A stretch of 64,000 nucleotides of DNA, taken from Rebecca billardiae RCC1528 (Eukaryota > Haptophyta). Below, piece after piece: positions 51,774 to 62,464 of this stretch; position 1 is the stretch's first letter; every line of letters starts with the position of its first letter. Below the pieces are notes generated by a model that searched no databases, was not told where the DNA came from, and worked only from the letters and a program-made list of their open reading frames with translations. The stretch lies in contig OZ251251.1 of NCBI GenBank assembly GCA_965240325.2, forward strand, positions 124,001 to 188,000, given 5' to 3'. Position numbers and translations under genes: made by a program.

Positions 51774-54286
51774 CTCAAACGAGCGGTGCCTCGGCTCGCG
51801 GCGCGATCTACTCGGCGAAGACCGACGAGGCTGCTCGCGGGCCCGACTATGCGTCGACGCGGGCTGGGGTCGTCTTCCGCGTGGCGCTGGGCAAGTTCCT
51901 CGCCGCCCTGACGGGTGCTCTCCTTTCGCCCTCACGGCGCGCGCGGTGCGTTTCGCGAGCTTCTTGCATGCACCGCCCGCGGTTGCGCCCGAGCCTGATG
52001 CTTCAGTCGACACGGCAGGTGGCTCGCGCAGGGTGGGATTGTGTGCGGGTGCCGCTGGCGGTGCGTCTCACCCTCCTGAAATTGTGTGGGAGGCTGTGAC
52101 ATTGCACGCGTACACCCCGCCACGCCCGCGGCCCGCCCGCGCAAACGCCGCGCCGCGCAGTTGTCTTTGACCTCGAGCGAGCCTGAGGCGTGGAGGCGAC
52201 CGACGGCGGGGTGCGACTTGCCCACCGACCCGAGCCGCATCACCCAGCGCAGCCTCGCCCGCGACGACGCTTCGCCTGGCTGCCACTGCTCAGCCGCGTG
52301 CAAGGCGGGCTGGGCGACGTCTTTGCCCGAGCGCGGCTGCAGCGCAGCACGCGAGAGGCTGGAGCGCCATGACGCGGATGGCGGAGCGGGCTTTGGGCTG
52401 GCTGGCATGAGCCGCCAGGCTGTACCGTCCGCGCAGATCGCGCTCGGCCCGGCCGCAGCCCTCCTGAGCGCGCGCCTCAGAGCTGAGACTGATCACGTGC
52501 ACGCGCACAAGCCACACTGCCGTGGCTGTGTCGAGCAGCTGCGTGTGCTCGAGGCGCGGCGCTCGCACGGGCCACGCGGGCGCAGCGGGTGCGCGTAGCT
52601 GGCGCACGCAGTGCCACGTCCTGCCGCGCCAGTTTGGCGGCCGTCCGCCCCCCCGAGCTCGAGTTCTGCGCGCTTTGCGACGGCGCGGCCGGCCGCGCCC
52701 ATCTTCATGCTTGGGCACGCCAGCATGGCCGCCGCCGGGCCTGCTGCGCGCGCCGAAGCTGGAGGGCGGAGGAGGGCGCTGGGCTGCTCCTACGGCGTGC
52801 TGCAGCCCGGGCAGGCTTTTCCGCGGCGCGGCGAGGCCGTCGCGCCTGCTCGCCGCCGTCGAGTCGCCCGTGCTGAGTGACCGTCGGCCGCATGTGCTCG
52901 GCGGCACCGCAGGCAGGCGTCCCATACCAGTGTGCTCGAGCCGCTGCGCGCACCCAAGGCGAGCTGCTCGAGCGGGCTAGGTGGGCCCACGGAGTGCGCG
53001 CAGCTGGCGCACGCAGCCCCGCGTCATGGGGTGTCGGTTTGACGGTCGCCAGCCCCCGTGGGCTCGAGCTCTGTGCGCTTCACCACAGAGGTGCCGACGG
53101 CGCCCCGCGGCGCGCAACGGCGTGGCAGCATGGCCGCCGCCGGCGCCGCCGCACATGCCGCCGCTTACGGGCAGTCGAGAGCTTGGGGCAGCACCTACGG
53201 CATGCTGCAGCTCGGGCGGGCTCTGCCAGCCTGCTGTGGCGTGATCGCGCATTTTCCAGACCGTCGACTCGCCCGCGCTGCATATTTGTTTGCTGCGCGT
53301 GCTCGACGGCGCCGCTGCTGCCGCTACGGCCGCGCGTTGCTGCGTCGCGAGCGAGCCCGATGCGAGCTGAACGGCGGCGTGCTCATCGCTGCTGGCGCAG
53401 ATGGGCGCGTCATGGTGGCCACGCACGATGCTGAGTGCTCGCGCGTGCCAGACGAGGCGCGTGCTCGCGCTGTGGCTCAATGTCCGGCAGTGCGCGTGGC
53501 AGGCCGCAGCTGCTCGACAACAGAACCAGCGGGCAGTGATCGGGCTGCGCGCGCGCAGCTGATGGCGGCGAACGAGCGAGCCCGCACCGCCGCGCAAGGG
53601 CTGGGCGACTGGCGCCGAGGTGGCGCGCACGTCGTCCGCTGCCGTTGGCATCGCGGCGGACGCTTCAAGCTCGTTCGGCCGGCGTGTTTTCTCCGACGCC
53701 CACCTGCGAGCGCTGCCGGCACCGTGCTCGGGCGTCAGTATCGGTGGGCTCGAGCACGCGTGGTGAGGCGCTCGGAGCGGTCGACGGCCATGATCGGGCA
53801 GCGCACGGTGGGCGCAGGCCACGCGCACGCCAGCGCCCCGCGTGGCGTGGCTTCACGGGGCGCAGCCACCAGGAGACTGTGCTGCGACGAGCTCGGGCGC
53901 GCTCGGGCGCCGCTGCTCTGCATTTTCCCGAAAAATCGGTTTTCGTGCCCTCGACCGGCGGTATGCCGCCGGGGTGGCCGCAGCTGCGCTCGGAGCAGCG
54001 CGCACGGGCACCGCCGTGTGCGCCCGCCCGCTTTCGCCGCCGCCGAGCTCGAGCACAGCGCTGCGCGGGGCTGCGTAATGCCAGCGGCGCATGATTTTTT
54101 GCCCGCGCCGAGCGCGCGTCGGCGCGCGCAGCGCGCTCAGGTGTGGCCTGCTACCAAGGTCTGTGCCACGATTCGACGCGCCTATGGTGCGCCGAATTTA
54201 GGCGCACCGCTTCAGAATTGTCCGATGATTCGACTAGTGGTGCGGACAACTTAAAACGTCACCCTGAGCAGTTTTCCGGCACTGTG
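51774..54286. other. Gene-poor region with degenerate repeats
   Basis: Frames are open on both strands from high GC, but none carries a recognisable family. Two diverged copies of a roughly 400-bp unit are visible (from about 52600 and about 53000), sharing CAGCTGGCGCACGCAG, CAGCATGGCCGCCGCCG and TACGGCxTGCTGCAGC. Likely old repetitive DNA. Confidence 0.45.
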
Positions 54287-54594
54287 TAACGTGCACACTT
54301 GGTTAAGGCGTAGTGATTGACGCCATCCAACACGTACTGCACAAAGACACCAGGTTAAAATTCCCCTTTATAACTGGCTCCGGGTGACACGACAGACCGG
54401 GTGATCAGGCTGGCGGCCGAAGCCTCCAGCCCTACCCTGGCCAGCCCCCAACCAACCACCACCCTCACCCAACCTCAAACCACTGACCGAGACACCCGTA
54501 GTGTCTTGACACCACTCCACTATGGACAGCCCGCCCGCCACAAAACAGACCGGCGCAACAGTACTGGCCAGTCAATACGGTTTGGCGCTTTTCG

Positions 54595-54775
54595 GCCAAC
54601 TCAACAGAAGGATGTTCTGTTGAGTTGGCCGATCGGCGAGGGGGGGGGGTGGGCTCGACAACAGGGCCCAGGCTCTGTTGAGTTGAGCTTGGAGGCCAGC
54701 TGGACTCGACAGAAGAATGCTCTGTTGAGTCGGTCGGACGTTGGCGGCCTCTCGACAGAGCCCTGGTCTGTTGAG
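54595..54775 (+). repeat. Array of four related stem-loops
   Basis: Hairpins at 54595-54631, 54654-54682, 54705-54729 and 54751-54775. The first is a perfect 15-bp stem (GGCCAACTCAACAGA) with a 7-base loop. Hairpins 3 and 4 are CTCGACAGA...TCTGTTGAG with 7-base loops of different sequence. Hairpin 2 is CTCGACAACAG...CTCTGTTGAG. In 2 to 4 the A-to-G change makes a G-U pair in plus-strand RNA, so pairing survives on that strand. Spacers between units differ in sequence and length. Confidence 0.85.
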
Positions 54776-56584
54776 TTGATCGTTGGTGGACACCGGTGAT
54801 GGGGGTGCCTTGGGGCGCACCGACGGCGTAAAGGCGCTGCGGGCGCTGCGGTGCGCGCGACGGCGGCGCGCCCGGTGGCGCTGCTGTTGGAAGCTACTGC
54901 GCCCCTCTCCACCTCGCGCGCTTCGCTCGTCGTCGCCGTCTCCGCACCTGCTACCGGCATGCACGCGTGCGCAGCGCCTCGGACGCCCGTTGACGGCGCG
55001 CGCCCCGGCAACCGCCCATCACCGGCGGCGGCGAGTGCTGTTGCGGTTGGATGGAATCGGATGGTCTGCTGATAGTTGGACCAACCAACCAACGCCCTCG
55101 GTGGGCTTGGGCTTTGGTGTACGGAGCGTTCGGTGGAACTTGAGCCTCGGCACATTTCCCAGCGAAGTGGCCCACCTCGACGTGGCTGGCACGCTCGTCA
55201 CGCGCTCCCGAGCGCTCGTTTCGCGGTGCCGCAGGCCTTGGGCAGACCAGTCAGACATGGCGCGACCGCATTACCGGGCCATGTGCGCACCACATCCGCG
55301 CTACGTGGCCTGCGCTCTGGACGACTGGGAGTCAATGCCCGGACCCACTGCATTCCACTGCCCCGCATGCACCCCGAGTCACCGTCAGAAGGCGTCGACG
55401 AGCGCAGAGCGGGTGCGCGGGAGTTCAACCAACTCGTGTACCTTCTTGCAAGCACCAGTGGCGAGGTCGCACGCCCAATCGTGACCAGCCGTGGAACTTG
55501 AGCCGGTCGGCAGCAAAACCACCGTGTGGCGGCCGAGATGAAGTAGCAGCGTGCAACTGCAAGGAGGAGGCGCGGTGCGTGTCCGCGGCTGGCGAGAGGC
55601 GTCCGGACCGTGATGTTCTCGGCCGCGTCCGCGCGCTTCCCGCCGCCGCAGGCCCCGTGTACGCCCGTCGTCGCCCTCGCCGCGTGGGGCGTGGGCGCCC
55701 ACCGAGCTCAAGTTCCATGGCAAGGAAGTACTGTACTGATCTACAGTTTACTATGATACAGTACGTAGTAAGATTTAACGTGCACACTTGGTTCAACAGT
55801 ACGTAGTGATCTTGACAATGTGGCCGTGCACGCGGCAACAGGGCTCAGGCGGCCCAGTTGTCGAGTGCAGGCGTGTGTGGCTTGCGATGGCAGCCAGCCG
55901 TCAGCCGGGGCGCCACGCCCACGGTTCGCTGGTGGGCTGGCCCGATGGCGTCGCAGAGCTCACGCGTACGGGGGAGGAGGGCATCGACGAGGAGACGACC
56001 AAGGGCGAGAAGCAGCCGGGGGCACGCAGCACGGGGCTCGGAGCATGCCGCCAGCACGCGTGCCTCCACACCGTCGCACGTCACCCTTGCTCGTAGCTGT
56101 GCGCTGTGCTGCACTCATCTCACCATCGCCCATGCTACGGGCGCGGCCGGGTGGTGGACATCTACCTGTCGGCGCAGCACTGGCATCGGTGGTCGCCAGA
56201 CACTTCTCGACTTGCTCTGCGCGTGACAGCAAGGAGACGGCAGCGCCACAGCTGTGTGAGCAGATGTCAGGTGCTGCTCTGCTCAGTGAGGCTGATAGAC
56301 TGAGCACGCATGGCGGGCGCTGGCATTCCCCCGCATCCATGAGCCCAACAGGTGCATAGCCGTGCCCAGGAGCGCAGGACCAACCGCCCGGTGCTGCTTC
56401 AAACACCTGCGCCCCACGCTGCAGGCAGGATGAGGGGCGCTCGACTCTACGCCGCACGCGGCGGCAGCAGCTGGGCCGCTGGGATGGTCCTGCGCGGATG
56501 ACGGCGGTCGCCGCGGCTGACAGCTTGGTGTCACTGGTTCGACGGGCCTGGACGACGGACGCGCCGAGCACGGTGACGCTGTTC
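54776..56584. other. Gene-poor region
   Basis: No supported gene. The word TAACGTGCACACTTGGTT lies at about 55777, repeating one at about 54288, each followed by GTAGTGAT within 30 bases. The hairpin array lies between the two. Confidence 0.45.
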
Positions 56585-57960
56585 GATGCGCCCACGGCAC
56601 TGCCCAGCGCGCTGGAGGCGTCGCCATCTGGTGCTGCTGTGCCTGCGCCCAGCTTGGGCAGCAGCAGCTGCGCTCAACTCCCCGCCGCGGGCAGCGGCAG
56701 GGATGGTGCCACGGCGGGCGGCGGCGGTCGACGTAGCTGTCAGCTCGGCGGTGCACGCCCGAGGGGCGTGGGCGCTGGACGCACCGAGCGCGGTGACGCT
56801 GCTCGCCTCGACCATCGCGCTGGAGCCGCTGCCATCCGGTGCTGCTGCGCCCGCGCCCAGCCGGGGCATCAGCAGCTGCGCTCAACTCCGCGCCGTGTGC
56901 GGCAGCAGCAGCAGGGATGGTGCCACGGCGGGCGGCGGCGGTCCACGGAGCTGTCAGCTCGGCGGTGCACGCCCGAGGGGCGTGGGCGGTGGGCGCATCG
57001 AGCGCCGTGACGCTGCTCGCCTCGCCCATCGCGCTGGAGCCGCTGCCATCCGGTGCTGCTGCGCCCGCGCGGGCAGCAGCAGCAGCGCTCGACTCCGCGC
57101 CGCGTGCGGCGGCAGCAGCAGGGATGGTGCCACGGCGGGCGGCGGCGGTCGACGGAGCTGTCAGCTCGGCGGTGCACGCCCGAGGGGCGTGGGCGGTGGG
57201 CGTACCGAGCGCTGTGGCGCTGCTCGCCTCGCCCATGGCGCTGGAGCCGCTGCCATCCGACGCTGCTGCGCCCGCGCGGGCAGCAGCAGCAGCGCTCGAC
57301 TCCGCGCCGCGTGCGGCGGCAGCAGCAGGGATGGTGCCACGGCGGGCGGCGGCGGTCGACGGAGCTGTCAGCTCGGCGGTGCACGCCCGAGGGGCGTGGG
57401 CGCTGGACGCACCGAGCGCCGTGACGCTGCTCGCCTCGCCCATCGCGCTGGAGCCGCTACCATCCGGTGCTGCTGCGCCCGCGCCCAGCCGTGGCAGCAG
57501 CAGCAGCGCTCGACTCCGCGCCGCGTGCGGCAGCAGCAGCAGGGATGGTGCCACGGCGGGCGGCGGCGGTCGACGGAGCTGGAAGCTCGGCGGTGCACGC
57601 CCGAGGGGCGTGGGCGGTGGGCGCACCGAGCGCGGTGCCGCTGCTCGCCTCGCCCATGGCGCTCGAGCCGCTGCCATCCGACGCTGCTGCGCCCGCGCCC
57701 AGCTTGGGCAGCAGCGGCTGCGCTCGACTCCGCGCCGCGTGCGGCGGCAGCAGCAGGGATCGTGCTACGGTGGGCGACGGTGGTCTCTAGAGCTGAAAGC
57801 TCGGCGGTGTGCGCCTGAGGGCCCTGGGCGGCGGGCGCATTGAGCGCGCTGACGCCTCTCGCCTCGCCTGGCGCGCTGGAGACGCTCCCATCCGATGCTG
57901 CTGCGCCTGCGCCCTGGCGCGCTGAGTGCGGCTGCAGCATCAGGGATGGCGCCACGGCGG
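56585..57960 (+). repeat. Minisatellite array, units of about 207-215 bp (plus orientation)
   Basis: Six to seven tandem copies with GCTGGAGCCGCTGCCATCCG anchors at about 56820, 57034, 57241, 57448, 57662 and 57877. Unit lengths are 207, 214 or 215. Each unit includes GATGGTGCCACGGCGGGCGG and CACGCCCGAGGGGCGTGGGC. The outermost copies are most diverged. Frames on both strands stay open through the array, so open frames here are not evidence of genes. Confidence 0.9.
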
Positions 57961-58568
57961 GCGGGCGGCGGTGGATGCAGCTATCAGCTCGGTGCTGCAC
58001 GCGCGAGGGGCCTGGGCGGAAGGCGCGCGCAATGCAGTGACGCTGATACACGCAAGCCCGGCGGCGCAGACCCGAGTCGTAGCCCGGCAGGTAGGCGGCA
58101 CAGTAGTAGCGTAGTTTTCGTCAGCATCGATGAGTCAATCGATCAGCATCGATCACGCGCATCATCACTGGCTACGACATCAGCGCATCCCGGCCTACAC
58201 GGGACGGAGGCGGAGTGGCGTATATATATATATATATCGCGTCGATCAGACTGTGACGCAGTCCGCGCGCAACTGAGCATCAGCAGGCAGTCCGACCGGG
58301 CCGTCTCCCGATCCGCGGCCACCGTTCGTCCGACGAAGTCACATCACCACATGACCACACCGTCACAGCGCAGATATATATATATATCCGGAGCATACAT
58401 ATACGCAGTCGTGATGCCTGATGGCGCCACGGTTGTGCTGGCGGCTCACAGTCACACTCGATCAGTCGTCGCGTCCGGGTATAATAATAAGTGCGATGAA
58501 GCAGTACTTAGTATGAGTATAGTCTGCTGCGCTGATGGCTTAGCAGTCGTCGATCTGCTTATTACGAC
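57961..58568. other. Region between minisatellite array and inverted-repeat element
   Basis: Contains two short (TA)n runs (about 58219-58236 and 58374-58387), both within small palindromes. No gene seen. Confidence 0.5.
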
Positions 58569-61500
58569 TACACAGCAACGACTTCTTTTTTAAAGCGGCC
58601 GTTAGCGTGTCCAGCGGCCAGATTAATTTTCGAAAAATTACTATGCGCTGCGCGCGCGCCCCTAGGGGGCGGCGCGCGCGCGCGGCTGGTCCCCCCTGCA
58701 TGCCCGCACCGTCAGCTGCCTGATTGCCGCTACCCAGCCCCGCTACCGTCGCGCGCGACATCCGCGTCGTAAATCACCGTCACCGAGCGGTCCGGCGAGC
58801 GCGCCGCCATCAATTTGCTCCTGAGTGCCGAAAACTCCTTCTCCGGAAGCCCAGCCTCCTCGCGCAGGAGCTTGCGCGCCGTCATGCACTCCGCGATCAG
58901 GTCGATCGCGTCGGTCTCCGCCCTGCGCTGCCATTCGCGCTGCCGCTTGGCGTACTTCTTCAGCCAGAGCCGCCGCACCTTGTCGCCGAACTCCTCTGCC
59001 CACGTCGCAAGCGACACGCGGCGCACGAGCTGCGCGACCGTCGAGATGTGCGGCTCCGCCGTCGACTTCTTCCCCTCGGCGTACTCGCGGACGAATGAGT
59101 CGAGTGACTTGCGCGCGTGCACGAGCGGCATCGCACGCTTGGTCACCTGCACGAAATGCCCCTGCACCTGCTCGTCCGCGAGCTGCACGAGGCGCCCCCG
59201 CCGCCTGAGGCGAGACGCCGTCTGCGCCCGCCTCCGTGACCGCCCAGACGTTGAAGCGGAGCGGTGGGACGTTGTGCGAGCCCTGGCCGGCGAGGCTGGC
59301 GAGGCTGACGTAAGCGCCGGTGCACGCCACGATGGCCTTCTGCTCCTCCGCGTAGTCGGCCGCCTCGGCGCCGCCGCCAAAACCGCCGCCGGCCGCGCTG
59401 CCGCCTGCCGAGGCAGTGCTGCCACCGAGGCCGCGCTGCTGCGCGCCGCCGCCGGCCGCGCCGCCGCCGGCCGCGCCGCCACCAGCCGCACCACCAGCCG
59501 CACTGTCAGCCGCGCGGCTGGCCGCGCCACATGCCGCGCCACCGGCCACGCGGACGCCAGCACCGGCTGTGCCGCTAGCCACGCCGCTGCCACTGCCGGC
59601 CGCGCCGCCCACGCCGCCGCCCGCGCCCGCGCCCGCGCCCACGTTGCCAGCCGCGCCCCCGGCCGCGCCCCCGGCCGCGCGGACGCCAGCGCCAGCGGTG
59701 CCGCCAGCCACGCAGCTGCCGCTGCTGCTGCCACCAGTGCTGCTGCTGCCGCCCGCACCGGCCGCGCCGCCGCCGGCCGCGCCACCGCCGGCCGCGCCGC
59801 CGCCGGCCGCGCCGCCGCCGGCCGCGCCGCCGCCGGCCGCGCGATCGCGAGCGCTGTCAGCCGCGCCGCTGTCCGCGCCGCCGGCCGCACCTCCGGCCGC
59901 GCCTCCAGCCGCGCGGACGCCAACGCCAGCTGTGCCGCCAGCCACGCCACTGCAGCTGCCGCCCGCGCCGCCCGCGCCGCCGCCAGCACCCGCGCCCGCG
60001 TTGCCAGCCGCGCCGCCGGCCGCGTCCGGCCGCGTCGCCGGGCGCACCGCCGCCTGGCGCGCAGTTGTCGGGCGTGCCGCCGTCGGGCGCGCCGCCACCG
60101 GGCCCGCCATCGCCCGCGCTGTCAGCCGCGCCGCCGGCCGCGCCGCAGGCCGCGCCACCGGCCGCGCGGACGCCAACGCCGGCTGTGTCGCCAGTCACGC
60201 CGCTGTCGCTGCAGCTGCCGCCGCTGCTGCCGGCCGCGCCGGCCGCGCGCGGCCGCGCCGCCGGCCGCGCCGCCGCCGGCAGTGCCGCCGCCGGCCGCGC
60301 CACCGCCCGCGCTGTCAGCCGCGCCGCTGGCCGCGCCGCCGGCCGCGCCACCGGCCGCACGGACGCCAGCGCCGACTGTGCCGCCAGCCACGCCGCTGCC
60401 GCTGTCGCTCGCGCCGGCCGCGCCGCCGCCCGTGCCCGCGGACGCGCCCGCGTTGCCAGCCGCGCCGCCCGCCGCGCCGCCGGCCGCGCCGCCGACCGCG
60501 CAACCGGCCGCGCGGACTCCAGCGCCGGCGGCACCGCCAGCTACGCCGCTACCGCTGCCGCTGCCGCCGCTGCCGCCGGCCGCGCCGCCGGCCGCGTCGC
60601 CGGCCGCGCCGCCTGCAGCGCCGCCAGCCGCGCCGCCCTGCCGCGCTGGCCACGTGCAGCGGCGGCAGCTGGCGGCGCCGGTCGCGGTGGGAGCCGGCCG
60701 CTCCGGATCACGTCATTGATCCCGTCGGCGTCCGCGCTCCATAGCTCGGGCATGTCCGAGTCCGGCCGCTCCGAGATGGCGATCGCCTCCGACGACGCGA
60801 GCGCAACACCCTCATAGTTGCGCACGATGGCGATCGTGGCCGCGCGCGAGTGCGCTGCGTTTGGCCCGTGTCCGCCGAGAGGAGGAGGACATGCGGCTGC
60901 CCGCGCGGGCGCGCGGACTTGCCGTAGTGCTCCAAGCGATCCAGCACGGCGCCCACGGCCTGCGGCCACGGCCGCGCCGCCGACTCGCTGCCGATCATCA
61001 TCACGCCCGCGCCCGCGTGCTCGCGATTGCGCAGCGCGCTCTCACGTGAGCCAGCCACCGGCGGCGGGATCGGGTGGCGCATGCCCAGGTTGAGCCACGT
61101 CGAGAACTCTCGGGCTGGCGCGAGCCCACGATGCTCAGTGTGCGGTCCTTCTCGCGCGCCTAGTGCACGACGCCCTCGTCGTCGAGCGAGGTGAAGGCAT
61201 GCAAGACGAGCGCGTCTCACGAGAAGAGCCGCAGCTTGGCTACACGCAGCAGGTTGTTCTTCTTCCGCTGGGCCTTGATGGCGACGAGGCTGTTGACGCT
61301 GCGCTTGACCTCCGCCAGGTAGTTCTCGTTCGGCATGATCGAGTGGTCCACCTCGCTCGCGGCCTCGCGCGCGCGCAGCTTGAGCATCTCGTGCGGCTGA
61401 GCGCCGCGGCCATGCGCAGCCATGCAGATGCGGCAGAGACGTGGCGCCCGATGCGTTAGGCACCTTTGCGATGCAGCTTGGGCTTCCTAGGCTTCGCGCA

Positions 61501-62101
61501 GGAACGCTTGCCCTTGCCCACGGTGAGCACAGCCGTCGCCATTGCTGCGCGCGGCGAGCGCGGTCCCGCGCGGCCGTCACGGGCGCAGCCGCAGCAAGTT
61601 AGTCTGATGCAAATTCCCGGTCACCCATGCAAAAGTAAGCGTTCCCGCTGCGCATGTGCGTGCATCACGAGTAACCCGCCGCCTGAATAACAACTCCGCG
61701 CCCCTCCATACACTTCCTGCATCCCCGCGCGCAGCGGCGTGCGGGCGGGCGCGAATTCGCACCGTGTTACGAACAGACCTAGCAAAGTAGATCGGTGTGG
61801 CGCGTCGGGACGCGGAGCGGGTGCGGGGCAGGCGGGGGATAGGTTGGGGAACACCCGCGATTAGAGCACCGGTGGCGCAGCGGCGACGTGGACGCCGCCA
61901 CACGCGCACGCACGGCGCGCGCTCGCACCGCGAGTCGAACGTCCGCTCGCCAAGCCCTGCGACGGCGTCCGTGCGACGCCGAGCGACGAACGCTCTCGGG
62001 ATTTGGCCCGGACCACCAGATTCAGCCGTTAACGGCCGAAAACTCATTTGTTGGAGTTTCCTTAACGGCCGCTTTAAATAAAAAGAAATCGTTGCTGTGT
62101 A
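58569..62101. mobile_element. Segment bounded by inverted repeats of about 37 bp
   Basis: The left end (58569: TACACAGCAACGACTTCTTT, then TAAAGCGGCCGTTA) matches the reverse complement of the right end (TACACAGCAACGATTTCTTT, then TTTAAAGCGGCCGTTA, ending 62101). One substitution and a small indel separate them. Contents: a decayed minus-strand gene and a long Ala/Gly/Pro-coding repeat tract. No adjacent target-site duplication is evident. Confidence 0.5.
58730..61542 (-). pseudogene. Decayed multi-part gene inside the inverted-repeat segment
   Basis: Protein-like blocks lie in order on the minus strand but in different frames. Block 1: MATAVLTVGKGKRSCAKPRK from ATG 61542. Block 2: IMPNENYLAEVKRSVNSLVA (about 61335-61230). 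Block 3: REFSTWLNLGMRHPIPPPVA (about 61115). Block 4: a long (GA/AG)-rich tract, 59400-60600. Block 5: KAIVACTGAYVSLASLAGQG to FNVWAVTEAG (about 59340-59230). Block 6: EQVQGHFVQVTKRAMPLVHA to VTVIYDADVARDG, stop 58730. Blocks 5 and 6 are joined only by a frameshift near the GGGGG at about 59195. I could not find consistent splice phases for the others. Family not recognised. Confidence 0.4.
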
Positions 62102-62464
62102 CTGCTGTTCTTAGTCTTACGGGACTATACGGCTCAATAAACTCAATGCATGATGTAGCAGCGCGCAGTAGTCGACATCACTCATCAGAGTAATAAGCTC
62201 AGTGACTAAGCTGACGACGATGATGAGGCGACTACGTGACGCGCGCGGTACTAGATCCGCGCCGACCGTCAGCCGTTATAGGCGTCATATTCATCCGGGC
62301 ACCGTGCTACACTCCGGCGCGACACGGTCAGCTGGTCAGCAGCTAGTAGAGTCGTAGTTTATAACGACCGGTCGTCGGCGTGCCAAGCAGTACTCAGCAC
62401 CGCCCGACCACCGCCGCCGGCCTGGCTGTGGCACCTCCCTGCTGCTACCACCGCATGCGGCGCG
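62102..62464. other. Region between inverted-repeat element and right minisatellite array
   Basis: Less GC-rich, with no gene and no clear signal. Confidence 0.5.

Noticed and set aside
53058-54254. Plus-strand 398-codon frame
   Set aside because: It runs through degenerate repeats, has irregular composition and no domain. Likely a chance open frame.
56283-57843. Overlapping frames of 330-460 codons in the 214-bp array
   Set aside because: At least three frames on both strands are open through a tandem repeat with unit lengths of 207-215. That is a property of the repeat, not of a gene.
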